Shown: positions 21,011-35,465 of the stretch, in pieces | How positions within the stretch are numbered: the stretch's first letter is position 1 | How the letters are laid out: every line of letters begins with the position of its first letter | From: Lineus longissimus | Lineage: Eukaryota; Nemertea; Pilidiophora; Heteronemertea; Lineidae | Length of the DNA stretch: 64,000 bases | Assembly: GCF_910592395.1 (NCBI RefSeq) | Contig: NC_088311.1 | Location: forward strand, 13,520,501-13,584,500 | Direction of reading: 5' to 3' | Translations under genes and position numbers: made by a program | Notes under the pieces: model-generated | What the model saw: only the letters and a program-made list of their open reading frames with translations | What the model was told of the DNA's origin: nothing | Databases searched by the model: none

Positions 21011-21019
21011 GACTTAGTC

Positions 21020-21400
21020 CTGACCTTGCATTTACTGGTTGGTTGTCCCTGGCTAATGTAAGGTCAAGACTTTACTGGTTGGACCATGTTCACTGGACTA
21101 GCTCCCAAGCTACACCTCAAAGGAATGGATGTAAAGGTCCAGACTGTTGCTGGTTATCCCAAGGTTGTGACATGTATCTACTGGGCTGGTTTGTCTCAAC
21201 CTGCACTTCAAAGGAATTGATAGAAAGGTGCAGACTGCATTTACTGGTTGTCCTAGGTTGTGACCATGCATCTAATTGACTGGTTTGTCTCATGCTGAAC
21301 TTCAAAGGATTTGATGTAAAGGTCCAGACTGCAGTTACTGGTTGTCTACTGGGTTGAGACAATGCATCTACCGGGTTTTGACAGTCCAAGGATCTATCCC
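21020..21400. repeat. degenerate ~90-bp tandem repeat
   Basis: AAAGGTCCAGACTG, with variants, recurs near 21134, 21221 and 21319, each followed by a TTACTGGTTGT-like motif. Open frames on both strands here are products of the repeat. Confidence 0.7.
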
Positions 21401-21507
21401 AAAATATCATAATCTTGTCTATCATTCCCTTATCTCATCTAAAAATTGTCCATCTGTCACTTCCCTGGAGACGAATCTATGCCGTCACTTGATGGCTCTA
21501 GTATTTT

Positions 21508-21567
21508 TAGCTCAGCTGACTAAGTCAGCCGAGCTTGTCAAATAAGTTGTTCAGTGGCGTCCGTCTG

Positions 21568-21598
<31 letters not shown>

Positions 21599-23200
21599 GT
21601 TAAACCCATGGTGCACATTTTGTAACCGTAAGACCTAGAGACTTCAATTTTGCATTTCTGGATACTTCTGGTCAAACTCTACTTTCAAAACAAAATTTGT
21701 CGCCATTCGACCTACTTCCTGCGAGCGAGAGTGCATGAAGGAAACTGGCCTATATCGGCCTAGGAGCAGCAGAATTAGTCGAAATATGCTCTAATATTAA
21801 GATAAAATTCTTGAAAATCTATTTTATTGAGAAAAAGTTCAAAATTTTAACAGGAGAGGGCGCTACCTGCCTTTTAATTATTTCTGCCGATTCAAATTCC
21901 CGCCCGATGACGTCAGCCATCAATGAAGTCTCCTATTTGCCAGTTCTCAAAACATGGCAGCTGCACAACAAAAGCAGTAGCTCCAGGAATAAATCACTGT
22001 TCACTTCAGCTTCGTAATCGATTGTACCCCCACTTTATTGTGTTTTGTGTGGTGTTCCTATTCAATCAACGATGTAAGGCCTTATTATGTTGGTTTTAAT
22101 TGAGAAGGTGCATTATAAGCGGCCTACGAAATACCGAAGCGGAGACAAAATGGCGGCATGTTGTTTACGCTATGTGCTATAATCTTGGAGCTCAATGACA
22201 CTCAAGTACCCAATTTTCTGCCTAAAAAGTAGTCTGGTAGGCGATATTATCACTAGTTCGTTTCAGTGGTAGTCATAAGGTCTTTAGGGACTACTTTCAG
22301 AAATTAGTTCTTGAAAATTTGGCCACATTTCTGTGAAAACGATATCGGAAAACTTGTGCATGCTCTGTTCGCGATGACATCGCCGATGTATTTTGAAGTG
22401 GAGAATTCCCACAGTATGTGCAGTGAATCGGCATGATTCTGTTCGCCTATTAAGTTTTAGTTCTACGATTCTTTCATGAGTAAAAAGTAGACATTCTAAG
22501 AAATACAATAATGTCACTCCCATAAAAATTGATTGGAAATTGAGGGAGCTATGGCATTCTGTTCGGCAACTGGCAGCGCTGAAAAAATACATTGCATACT
22601 GTACAATACCAAATGGCACATTTTAAAAAGCGCTGATTGGACAACGTAGGGAATCACCAGAAATGACGTCATCGCTGGTCTAAATAGAAAACTACGGTGG
22701 CGCAGTAGAGCACAAGAAAAGGTTTAGCATTAACTTCGTCATGCAAGCTTCAGCAACAAAACGATTTCTCATGAATGATTTATTTGATCATCATCAGCTT
22801 GTTTCCCCTGATAGATAAAAAATGATTTACAATTTCAAAGTTTTCTATTTTGTGTATAGTCACATGTTATTTAACTGGCAAGGAGCCAAGCAGTTTTGAA
22901 TATTCGCGGGAAAATACTTCGTACTTGTAAACGAGGCTATGACAATGAGTATCCTCATTCATGGCATAAACTTCATGTCTCGGTAAATATTTTCATACGA
23001 TGATTTCACCCGAATTATGGTCAGGATTGAGGAATGAACAGTGGCATAATTATGTCAACCAAAAACATTGGTACCGTAGTGAACGCAAAAGGATATCAAA
23101 TACCATGGAGCATGCCATTTTCATGCATAATGAACTGAACACCGGGAAGATGTTAATGATATTAACTCAGCTGAGCGCCAGGCCCTTGGGCCTCTTGTTT
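21508..23200 (+). mobile_element. family B repeat element, copy 2
   Basis: This is the cleanest family B copy. It begins TAGCTCAGCTGACTAAGTCA and folds back on CAGCCGAGCT. It passes through a CCAT/CCGT microsatellite at 21570-21600 and ends CAGCTGAGCGCCAGGCCC, then TTGGGCCTCTTGTT. The 3' part contains the block GGACAACGTAGGGAATCACC, which recurs in copy 3. No gene is visible. Confidence 0.6.
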
Positions 23201-24430
23201 CACATTTTGCTGGTCACAAAAAACACGAAATGAAAACGCACGCATATTTCCCAGTATACTATACCAGGAGTCTTTCTATGTGTCATCCCCACCTCCTCAA
23301 GGATACATTCCAGACCCGAAGATGCTCCTACCTTCAAAGATGTGAAAAAATTCTGATGGATTTTACAATACACAAACCTATGTACCTTAGACCACACCCT
23401 TCCTAAATAATTATTTCGAAACAGCAATATTGTTCTATTCCATATCAATGCAGATGGAACTTGCACACAAAAACTACATGAACAATTATGACCTCCACTT
23501 CTTCCTTCCCAAAACATGGCCGTCGCTGGCATAGAGACAAAGGGGCCCAAAAAACATGTTTTTCATGCAAGTTTTGATAAAAAATTTGCAAAGTATGATC
23601 TTTTGGCCCCCCCCCCTCCGAGAACCATTGCCTCCCCCAGGCCAAAAAAGCAAGCCACCTCCATCCTAAACTCACCTCGCATACTGCCACCACATGTGGC
23701 TAGTTAGATATGCCAGCCTGCAGCGACGACCATTTTAAGCGTGATAGCTTGTTGTGTGACGTGATCACTTGGGACACCCGTTTGCATAAATGAAGGTCAG
23801 CATGGCAAACTCTTTTCAGCCTAGTGTAAGGTAGTGGACCTATTTGACTATTCAGTTTATAAATAAGTAAGGGAGTATTACTAAATTTGGTTTGTGGCAA
23901 CTTGCCACAGGGGTTAAAAAAGGAGTAAGTCTGGTCGTATCACGCCATATTATATGTTGGTCAGAGCCAAGTCCTGATTGGGTATTTTGGGAAAGAGGGG
24001 ATGAGGTATGGTTGGTTACCAAGGGTGGTGTACTTGTTGTGAAAAGGGGAGAGAGAGAGTTGGCTTGGCCCTGAACAGACATCCACCATCATCCACGAAA
24101 ATAAGACTTGAGAGATTATATTATATTCATCATCATTACACAAATTCGGCTGTGGATCTTAGTTCTTGCATCTCATAACACTGCTCAACCCCACATAGAC
24201 CTAGAAAGGGCAAGCCTTCCACTAGTCTTAGAGCTAATGTTAATTATCTCGGAAGAACAAAGTGCTTGTTCGTGATCTCTTTTATTCTTTGTTGCAGCCA
24301 ACATCAATGAGGGCTATACGAGCACGATATAACCCCTATTTACAGACAAGACATCGAGTGGAACAGGTAAAGGCCCAACAATGTCCACAGTTAGTTTTTA
24401 TGTCAGGAACGTCATCATATCATCATATCA
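23200..24430. other. unassigned non-coding sequence
   Basis: Several short open frames overlap on both strands near 23200-24140, but none shows a recognisable motif or codon pattern. A C-rich run lies near 23600. I support no gene here. Confidence 0.45.
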
Positions 24431-24439
24431 TATCATTAT

Positions 24440-25677
24440 CATTCTGTTCGGCAATTGTCAGCGCTGATAAAATACATTGCATGCTAATGCATGCCAAATG
24501 GCACACTTTAAAAAGCGCTCATTGGACAACGTAGGGAATCACCAGAAATGACGTCATCGCTGGTTTAAATCTTCTATATAATAATATTAGAAGGGGGACG
24601 AATAAAGTCACACTTAGAGGCGTTGGATCGCCTTGAAATTTTGCATGAATGGTGGTGACACCTTACCCTGATGCAACGTCTTGGTTTTATTCAAAAATTT
24701 ACTTCAGCAGAGCAGAAATGAGGGATTTATAATCGGACACTGTCAATTCTCCTTACCACTCACAGAAGCCAAGCCATTGCTGTTAAGTTATGCAGGGGCT
24801 TAATCAATTACCTGCACTCCATGTGGGGTGAATAACATTATCTTTTGAACAGCTGGCTGTAGGGGGATGATTGGAACAGCCGGTATACCTGCTGACCTGC
24901 TGAACCCAGATAAATGTTATTTTCAATCCACGATTGCAGGTCACCTGATTTTCGAGATTTCGCGGGAAATTGTAAACAAACGTATGTGTGCAGTTCAAAT
25001 GTAAACAAAAATGTATTTTTGGTACTTTTGGTGGCTGGACTTGGGTTTTCCCGCAGTTAGAAGCCGGGGTCAAATTGGTGGTCTTTTGTTTATGGGTGCT
25101 GTTTTAGTCAGAGGTAGCCCTTGATTATGAAGGGATTTTCAAATATGAAAACGACCCTTTGTATTGTTGTAAATTCCAATCATCTGCAGGACAGGTCAAT
25201 TTCTCTCAATAAAATTAATTTTGTTGACTCCTGTAATCTCTATCTTATCAAAAAAAAGACAGTGGTGTTAGTCCCAAACTGGTCATTTCTATTTATTTTG
25301 ACCTCTGTTAAATCAGGATACCTCTCAATTACAGACAGCATTTTGTATCCTTGTGCTGTACAACCCAGCCTGGACATACCACAGTTGTCCATGGAGAAGT
25401 CTCATCCTCTCTGACACTTCTTTTCTGTAAAGCTACCGATACAACATACTGAACTGTGGATATCTTCCGTTGCCTCCTGTAATATTTACATACCATGGCT
25501 GATTAGTTCAATCATATTTCAACCAGCTGGCAGCTCTGCATTGGAAATCTTAGTGGTATAACATGTTCTCTTGACCTTCAAACAGTAGTATAAAGCTGAT
25601 ATTTACTACTTTACACCCTCAGTCGTATGTTATTAGGTCATCCAGCTGAGCGCCAGGCCCTTGGGCCACTTGTTACT
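24440..25677 (+). mobile_element. family B repeat element, copy 3 (5'-truncated)
   Basis: The segment enters family B at CATTCTGTTCGGCAA (matching 22553), shares GGACAACGTAGGGAATCACC and AAATGACGTCATCGCTGG, and ends CAGCTGAGCGCCAGGCCC followed by TTGGGCCACTTGTT. The hairpin start is absent. The middle differs from copy 2, which may reflect a further insertion. Confidence 0.55.
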
Positions 25678-26088
25678 TTTCTAGCTCTCCATTTGTAGAT
25701 TATGCAAAGAGAGAGTTCACGAATCCCCTTTTTTTTGTAAAATGAGACATTTCACTACTATAATTGCTCATTTATCCATGTTCACACTAACCCAATCATC
25801 AGTCAGTAAAAATGTTTGGAGAAAATTTGCACAAACACAAAGCCTCCTCAGAACAACGTTTGTGACATTTCGCTACTTTTTGAGGTTTCTTTGTGAAAGT
25901 GGGGTTTATAAAACCATTTTTCTACAAAGATAAATGATCTCTAGACAAAATAGCATATATATTCTTGTTCAGGCAATCAAAGTCATCTGACAGTGGTTTC
26001 AACAAAATTTAGGCAAGACTTCGACCAATAATCAAACAAATTTTGTAGATTAATACAAAGAGAGTGCTTACAAGTCCCCTTTTTAGCT

Positions 26089-28010
26089 CACCGTAGGGGA
26101 GTCTATATAATACCGCGGTGTCTGGCGTCCGTCGTCGTCTGGCGTTTTATCCTGTGGCACATTTCTTAACCGTGAGGGCTAGATGGCTAAAAACTTGGTG
26201 TGATGGTAGCTTTGGGCAATGTGCCCTAACTTATTTTTCTTTTTTGCAATATGACCTACTTTCTGGCCTCCAGGCGGCCATCTTGGAAATTGGTTTTTGG
26301 CTCACCGTAAGGGGAGTCTATACGATAGCGCTGTGTCCGGCGGCGGCGGCGGTGGCGGCGGCGGCATCGTTGTTGTCGTCGTCGTCGTCGTCGTCGTCCG
26401 TCGTATCCTGTTTCAGAAACAGTGGCACGTTTCTTAACCGCTAGGGCTATGAACTTGAAACTTTGTACACAGCACCCCCTAGGTCAGGTGACCTCTGACA
26501 CTGAATTTCGGTCGATCTGATTCTCAACTTGGCCACCAGGGAGCCAAATGTTGATATCTAAAAAGTGTGATATCTCGCTTATTAGTGACTTGTTTTCGAT
26601 GAAACTTTTGTTGTAGGTACTCATAGGAAATATACATCTTATATCATACGGGTTTTTAATTTGACCAACTTTTCAAGGTCGCAGAGGTCATATGGCGTAA
26701 ATTGGCCGTTAGAGTGTAAACTATGGCACGTTTCTTAACCACTAAAGCTATGAACTTGAAACTTGGTGCATATAACCCCCTAAATCAGATAACCTCTGAT
26801 GCCGAATTTTTGCCCGATCTGTTTCTTTATTCGGCCACCAGGGGGCCATAATGGAAAAAGTAAGAAGTGCAATATCTTGCTTGTTTTTAGTGATTCGTTT
26901 TCAATAACATTTTTATGGTAGGTTCTCCTAGCAAGGATACACCACATATCATATGAGTTTTTGATCTGACCTGCTTTTCAAGGTCACAGAGGTCAAATGG
27001 CGTAAATTGGTCGTTTGATTGTAACTATGGCATGTTTCTTAACCACTAAAGCTTTGAACTTGAAATTTGATACACATGACTCCCTACGTCATGTAACCTC
27101 GGACACCGAATTTTGATCTGATCTGGTACTCAACTCGGCCACCAGGAGGCCAAAACTAAAATAGGTAAAAAGTGCAATATCTCGTTTATTAGTGACTTGT
27201 TTTTGATGATATTCTTATGGTACTTACTCCAAGCAATGATACATCACATGTCATACCGACTTTGTTTTGACCTATATACTATACATGTACAATGTTTCTT
27301 AATCTGGATGAATTCCAAAGCACCAAATATCTATACGGTGAGCACAATGGCCCCTGGCCGTGTCATTTGCCTTTTTGAAGCTAATGGTTGTACGTAGAGT
27401 GACAATTTTTTTATGGTGCTGTATCTAATAAGGTTGAATGACATATCAACCGGGTGTTAGATTTGACCTACTTGTCAAGGTCACAGAGGTCACAGTTCAC
27501 CGATAGGTGGCACGTTTCGTTTCTATTTGAGCTAGAGGGTTCTAAACTTGTGAGGACCCTCTATTCTACATCTGTTCTACCCCAAAAAATTTTCCCGCTC
27601 AGACTTCAAATATCGTGAAAATTAAACAAAGTGCGATTGAAACCAAATTTTATGTGACTGTATATCTATGTACTCTCTACAACGTCCCTGATTTTCAGTC
27701 AAATCCATTGACCAATATGCTCGCAAGGCGGCCATCTTGGAAATGAAGCAAAGTCCTATTACTCCGAAACTAATAATCGGATTGCAAATAAACTTCATGT
27801 TATCATGTATCTATGTACTCTTATCAATATCCTAATTTGCAGTCAAATCCCATGACAAATATGGCCGCCAGGCCGCCATCTTGAAAATCCAATGTAGTCC
27901 TATTACTCCTAAACTGTTGAAAAGATGTCAACCAATTTTCATGTGACATGTACACTCTTCAATTACCCTGAAATTTAGTCAACTTTATAACCAAAATACT
28001 ATAGTTAGAT
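26089..28010 (+). mobile_element. two nested family A elements
   Basis: An outer family A start (TTTTTAGCTCACCGTAGGGG) lies at 26089. A second, complete start (TTTTTGGCTCACCGTAAGGG) follows at 26289, with a GGC/GTC microsatellite at 26338-26400. The inner copy ends at about 27371 in GGTGAGCACAATGGCCCCTG, and outer-type sequence resumes until about 28010. The inner copy holds three ~300-bp units, marked by GGCACGTTTCTTAACC-type motifs near 26424, 26724 and 27027. Confidence 0.65.
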
Positions 28011-29300
28011 GGTACCGGTTATTTTCTTTTCTGCCATTGAGCCAAGAAGATATTATTCAATGGAATCAAAACTGGTGAAACTAGTCAGAAACAGAAGCGT
28101 TCTAAGAAGAAAATAACTTTTATAATCTTTGTAAAATTTCTATTCTTCAAAGTCACTATTTTCAAAAAAGAATCAACCATGCTTCCAGTCAGAGTAGTCC
28201 TAGCTGCACTAAACAATGATATATATATAGGTTATCCTTGCCTATAACGTCTTCTATACCTTCCTGTACAACTGAAGATGTACCATGCATTTGATTAGGC
28301 CCACAAGGCATATAACCAGGAGTGGGTGTAAATACTCAAGATATCTTTGTAGTAAACTCCGCCCTCTATTTCTTGTCTTGCCCAGTTACATAGGATTATT
28401 CAGGAACCACTGTTCATTCCTATCTTGTATGAGGGAAGTCAATTTCACGTTTATTGGGTTACTGCTTATCTTCAATCATTTGTAAGGGATCATTTGACTT
28501 AGATGGCAATTGCTGGCGTGCCTTTTCTTTGGCCTACGCCAAGAGTTGTTTGTGCACCGCCCACGAATATCTTAAAAACATTTGTAACAAAATGAATGAT
28601 TTTCCCCGCCCACAGACCGTGGCAGTCTTGCGTAAGAACATTTGACCAATATCGTTGGGTTTCAAAATCATATGACATGACATAGTCAGGCCTACACATA
28701 ATAATTATAGATCCCATCGGGCCTCACTGCAATGTCACCCAAAGACATTATAGGCAAGGATAACCTGTATATCGAGTATATACTGTGGTTTCACTTTTAT
28801 AACATAGTGACCTTGACTGGTCTGAAGTATAAATTCTCCCTACTGATCAGTTTTCATAGGCATTACAACATGTGTAATCACATCAGGGCAATGAAATGAA
28901 TGCCAGCAGAGGTACACATTGACCCATTATTGAATAGTCCTCATAGTGAATCCATTTCAATCAGCATGACCCTTCTTTCTTCATTACTCTGAAACCTTAT
29001 TACCAAAGGCAAAGGCTATTTTGGAATGCGTTTCATACCGCTGACATGTTTATTTCCACATCTTTTCAACTTTTGCTGATGTCCCCTCATAACCTTATTT
29101 GATTGTTTTAAACATGTTAAATGTCCAGTTATTCCAACATTAATCAGTCGTAATACTGGTGGTTTTTATCAACGTGTGCATGAAGCGGAACTTCTTGTGA
29201 AGTTAACCTAAAAAAACGTCTGTCATGTAGGCTTTATGATTACATAATCAAAAAATTCAAACAAGATAAAAGCAGGTGCATTGGCACCACATGTTCCTCA
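28010..29300. other. unassigned AT-rich sequence
   Basis: I see no repeat or coding motif with support. Short frames near 28285-28720 lack recognisable features. Confidence 0.45.
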
Positions 29301-29327
29301 GAACTCATCTAACACAGAACACTAAAC

Positions 29328-30824
29328 ATGTTGAAAATCGCTGCCTTATCCTTGCTGATCCTGGTGACAGCCATGCATCAAGGTGAAGACGATGAAGCTG
29401 ATGTAGCCGCAAATGGTATGCCCGACAACAATGATGAAGAAAATGCATTTGCAGACCAACGTGTTCCCCGTCGACGCCAGAGTTATTCCATTGCGGAAAA
29501 GGTCCGTCGCCTGCTGGACTTCCATGGGTTACATCAAGAGGGGAGGGTTCTTGATGCGGCAGAGTATGCACGAAATAATCACATCCCATACCAGACGTTC
29601 CGCACTTGGTTGAATAATGAAGAATGGATTATTGAGCAGGACGACCAGAACCGAGGTCAACGCAGAAGAGTGAGAGAGGGCCATGGTGGTTTGTGGCCGA
29701 CAGTCGAAAACCGCGTCCTAGGACGAGTTCAGAACACGAGAGGAAGAGGATTGCCTGTCTCGCTTGCTGATATCCATGATTATGGCATCAAAGAATTCGA
29801 TTACTATTGGGTAGAATTCCCTGAAAATGAACGAAATCAACTGGAAGCTTCAAGAGCGGAAAGAGCACATTTCCATGCATCAAATGGGTGGGTTAACAAT
29901 TTCAAAAAACGCAAAGGATTATCCCATCGAAAACGGACAAAGAACTCGACGACGATACCAGACGATGCTCCGCAACGTGTACAGGAATTCATTGGTCGTG
30001 TGCGAAATTCAGTCAGAGAATTCAATGTGCAACAAATGGTTAACATGAATCAGACATTCGTACAGTTAGACTTTCCCCCTCTCTACACTTACAGTGCCAG
30101 GGGTGCATGGCAGATCGATGTGAAAACATCTTTGGGCAACCACAAGCTTGGCTGTTCAGTGTCCCTAGCAATCGGTAGCAATGGGGAAAAACTTCCAGCG
30201 CATGTGACCTTTCGGGAGCCTGGATTTGTCCGACAAATTAGAGCATTGCATGAAAACAATGAACTACCAGAAAACGCTGTTTTTTCCAGTTCTCGCACTG
30301 GTTGGGTGAACAATGAAGTGTTAATAGACTGGTAAGATCGTGTGCTATTTCCAAATGTCGGGGATCTACAGGATGCTATTGGTTCCAAAATGTTGATTGT
30401 GGACAGATTTCGTGCACACCTAAGTGAAGCATTCAGTATCCCAGTGATTAACCATGGCCTCCTATTAGACTACATCCCAGCAGGCTGCACTTCCCTGGTG
30501 CAGACATTAGATTTAGTAGTCATGAGGCCGTTTAAGACGCTGGTCAGAAAATATTGGAAACAGTGGAAAGTCTTAAACACTGATGATGATGGTGTATCCC
30601 AACGGATTTCATTGTTAATTTTTTTGCAGATCATAAGCCGTGCCTGGGATGAGGTAGACCCTCATTCAGCAGAACATGCATTTGCTGTAGCAGGACTCAC
30701 GGGTGAACAACAAGTTGTAGGCCTAAATGATTTTGTTCAAGTAGAGGGAGAAGAGCCAAATGATGACGATCTAGAGTTTTTTGACGAGCCACCTGCTACG
30801 GATGATGAATTTGAATTTGAGTAA
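29328..30824 (+). pseudogene. pogo-like DDE transposase, copy 1, mutated first Asp
   Basis: About 499 codons in one frame are interrupted by a single TAA at 30333-30335. An N-terminal helix-turn-helix region (SYSIAEKVRRLLDF, then YQTFRTWL) is followed by a second DNA-binding segment near residues 180-210 (NGWVNNFKKRKGLSHRK). The DDE core has NMNQTFVQLD, MLIVDRFRAH and CTSLVQTLDLVV. The acids should be D-D-D; the first is Asn here (NMNQT), whereas copy 2 at 58.6 kb keeps NMDQT. The second and third acids are 35 residues apart. The tail is acidic. The hydrophobic first 15 residues are probably not part of the real protein; an ATG at 29373 fits better. Two lesions make it inactive. A family A element follows the stop by ~12 bases. 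Confidence 0.8.
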
Positions 30825-30835
30825 TTGATTGGTTT

Positions 30836-32724
30836 TTAGCTCACCTCTTAGCAGAGGTGAGCTTATCCCATACCGTGGCGTCCGTCGTCCGTCGTCGTCG
30901 TCGTCGTCGTCGTCGTCCGTCGTCCGTTAGCAGGGCACGTTTCGTAACTGTTTGAGCTATTGAGTTGAAACTTGGTACACATGTACCCTTATGTAATGAC
31001 ACCTTGGAGACCAAGTTTCGGTCCGATTCGTTTCATGGTTTGGCCACCAGGGGGCCAAACGTTAAAAGTGAAAATATGCAATATCTCCCTTAATAGTAGT
31101 CGGGAAATTTTGAAAATAATATGGTAGGTAATTCTAGCAAAGGTGCATCATATATTCTCCGGGTTTTTGATTTGACCTCCTTTTCAAGGTCACAGAGGTC
31201 AAATGGTGTAAATTGGCCGTTAGGATGTAACGATGGCACGTTTCTAAACTGCAATGACTATTGATACCAAATTTGGTACACATTTACCCCTTAGTCAGGT
31301 GATCTCAGGGACCGAAGTTTGGTCCAATATGATTCACCACTTGACCACCAGGGGGCAAAATCCAAAAACCTTAAAAATGTGATTATTCCTTAACTTCTTG
31401 CCCGATTGCCACCAATTTGATATCATGGGTACATCTAACCACCATACAGTATATGTCACACAGGTTTTTAATTTGACCTTCTTGTCAAGGTCACAGAGGT
31501 CAAATGGCGTAAATTCGCCGTCAGGCCGTAACTATGGCACGTTTCTTAAAGAGGTTGAATAGCGCCTCCAGAAGCAAGCAACAGCGCCACCCGTAGCAGA
31601 AATAAGAACTGCTTAGTGACGTCATGGTTTCCATATACGGCATCTCATTTGCATATTTTTACAACCTTATTTACTACGAGTTATAAATATGCCAGTAGCA
31701 CGTGGATCATGCCGGGCGGCGCTGTCAGGTGTTTCCACTATGGGTTACATAATCGGCTACAAAGAGGCCAGTGTTCTAGTAAATGAAGTTAGCAATGATA
31801 GCGAAAGAATGTTAGTGTATGTTACGCAGTCAATAGCGATAGTAGTGAGTTGGAGAGAGGAGAAAATGGAAAATGGAGAGAATAGTAGTATGGATTTCGA
31901 GTCCCAAGAAGAAACTTTGCAAAGTTTTCATCAAACTGATAATCATATTCCTTCCTTCTCTGTCTCCAACAATTAAAAGTTGCTGCAGTCAACCTGATGC
32001 GTTTATCCGCGAGCGAATCGACGAGACAAGCATTTTTCAAGCATCCGAATGGTACCTTACAGATCCGCAAGGGGCGCGTTACCGAAAATGTTGCAAAAAT
32101 CAATAACGTGATCGTAAATATTGTCATATTTTTCAAAATGAGAGTATGTAAATGATACGCAGACGGTAAACCAATGAAAGGCCAGTATCTATTGAACCTT
32201 ACAAGTGATTTGGGGGCCTTGAAACTCCTTATATTTATCAATGAAACCTTATTCCCGCCTAAGGTTTTGACCGGGCCGTCCAAAACTCCCCATTTTTTGG
32301 CGGGCCATTCCCTTTAACTGCAATGACTATTGATCACAAATTAAGTACACATGTACCCCTTGGTCAGGTGATCTCAGGTACCGAAGTTTGGTGCGATCTG
32401 ATTTGCCGTTTGGCCTCCAGGGAGGGCGCCAAATCCTAAATTCTTCAAAATGCCATTATTCCTAGTAATGACTTGCCCGATTGGCACCAATTTTATATCA
32501 TAGGTACATCTAATTCTAACAACCATTCAATGTGTCACCCGGGTCTTCTTTGATTTGACCTACTTTTCAAGGTCACAGAGGTCGAATGTACTGTAAATTG
32601 GCCATTTTGGGGAAATTGTAATTGCTTGGACCTACATCAAACCTAACACTACATGACACAATACCATGCTCTTTATCCATCTTTCCTCCACATGAGGTGA
32701 GCACAATGGCCCTGGCCATTTCAT
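30836..32724 (+). mobile_element. family A element, copy A3, with internal insertion
   Basis: It starts TTTTTAGCTCACCTCTTAGC, forming a hairpin with AGAGGTGAGCT, then TGGCGTCCGTCGTC and a short GTC array. It carries ~300-bp units with the AGGTCACAGAGGTCA module at 31187 and 31488, and ends GGTGAGCACAATGGCCCTGG plus CCATTTCATT. It is close to identical to A4 (33822-35087) apart from GTC length and the 764-bp insertion at 31550-32313. No protein is encoded. Confidence 0.7.
31550..32313. mobile_element. 764-bp TTAA-flanked DNA transposon (Kolobok/piggyBac-like MITE)
   Basis: The sequence sits between two TTAA copies (31546-31549 and 32314-32317) inside family A copy A3, and copy A4 has a single TTAA at 34678-34681 with continuous flanks. 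The ends read AGAGGTTGAATAGCGCC and, complemented, AGGGAATGGCCCGCC. TTAA targets are used by piggyBac and Kolobok; an AGRG-type end fits Kolobok T2-like MITEs better than piggyBac's CCC start. Near the left end lie a CRE (TGACGTCA, 31618), an octamer (ATTTGCAT, 31650) and a TATA-like TATAAATA, then an ATG at 31689 opening a 95-codon frame without known motifs. Confidence 0.7.
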
Positions 32725-32727
32725 TCT

Positions 32728-33285
32728 TGAATCTAATTTCGGGACCCAACACAATTTCCAGGTTAGAGATTTGCAAATTATAAAGGAAAAAATTGTCAAC
32801 TTTGGAGCTCTTTGGGCGGGTTGGCCATTTTGGGGGAATCTGGAGGGCCCGATTTTTTTTGATGGATAGTTCTAAATGAAACTAGGCAGCTTTAAAGATA
32901 GACACGAAAAAAAATTAACCTGAACATTTCAGCAAAATGCATCCAGAAATAAGCAGTACAGAGGAGAAAATGTCAAAATCAATACACTACGTCAATGTAC
33001 ACCAATACATTAAAAAAAATTATTTCGTAACCATGGTTACTTAAATATGAAAATCCTCTTGAATAGCTAAGACACATGAAAACCCATCTTAATTGGCCAG
33101 AAAACATCTCTCAGCTTCTCCCACAAATAACGATTCACTTATTTCAACGTCAGTAACATGTGCACGCGGAAAACAATACGACTAACTCCACTTTTTTAAG
33201 ACAAACCACACCATCCCACAACTATTGCTTGATTAACCCCTAACAATGACAAGTACTTTCTCATACTCTCCCTTCATATCGACAG
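32728..33285. other. unassigned sequence between family A copies
   Basis: AT-rich and non-coding, with several GATTTTTT and TCAAAAT-type runs. Its right end is a family A terminus at 33286-33315 (GGTGAGCACAATGGCCCTGG). Confidence 0.4.
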
Positions 33286-33820
33286 GTGAGCACAATGGCC
33301 CTGGCCATTTCATTCGATAAGCAAGCATCCGGGCTTTTGATTTGACATAATTTTCAGGGTCACAGAGGTCAACAGAGATGTCGTAAATTGGCTGTCAGAG
33401 TGTAACTATGGCACGTTTCTTAACCGCTATAGCTATTGACTTGAAACTTAGTGGACATGACTCCAGTGTTCAGATAATCTCAGACACCAAATTTCAGTCT
33501 AATCTGATTCTGACTTTGCCACCAGGGGGCCAAAAATGAAAAGGTAAAAAGTGCAATATCTCACTTATTAGTGACTTGTTTGTGATAATATTTTGATGGT
33601 AGGTACCTCAAGAAAGGATACATCACATGTCATACTGATTTTGATTCGACCAACGTTTTTCAAGGTCACAGAGGTCAAATTCCATAAATTGGTTCTTAGG
33701 ACTTACATAGCAACATCCTTTAACTGCAGTGACCATTGATCTCACATTTAGTACACAAGTACCGTACCCTATAATCAGGCGATCGCAGGATGGTGTTTAC
33801 TCAACCTCTCTATTTTTAGC
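33286..33820 (+). repeat. family A fragment
   Basis: After a 3' terminus at 33286-33315, an internal family A unit follows (GTCACAGAGGTCAACAGAGA at 33359, GGCACGTTTCTTAACCGC at 33411 and CAAGGTCACAGAGGTCAAAT at 33661), ending where A4 starts. It appears to be the remains of an older copy into which A4 inserted. Confidence 0.6.
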
Positions 33821-33821
33821 T

Positions 33822-35087
<1,266 letters not shown>

Positions 35088-35465
35088 TTATATGGTACTG
35101 CCCCTAGGCAGTTTCAATTTGACCACCATGTTTGAAACACATTTTCCATTTCTCATCTTTTCATTCGTTTCAACCCAACTAAACACTATAAATTGCTAAA
35201 ATATAAGGCTTATGTATATACTGAATAGCACTACAATGGGTCCTTATTCAGCTTGTCAAAGGTAACTTTAGTTGGGTAAGTTCCACAATGGAACTGGTCT
35301 TATTCTCAGGCTAGCGAGCCACCCCACTGCCATATCATTCAAATACAAATCTAGGAAGTGTTCATGCACTTTTCTTCTTTATTCTGGATGTGCCTGTGCC
35401 GCAGAAAAGGTAATTTATTGTGTTTATAGGGTCATTTATAATAAGTCGTTCATTATTTCCATTCG

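Noticed and set aside
29328-29372. Signal-peptide-like hydrophobic N-terminus on the pogo-like transposase
   Set aside because: A nuclear transposase should not be secreted; the in-frame ATG at 29373 is a better start and the hydrophobic stretch is probably upstream non-coding sequence.
31550-32313. piggyBac assignment for the TTAA insertion
   Set aside because: The ends do not begin with the CCC-type terminus usual for piggyBac; Kolobok-like is preferred but not proven.
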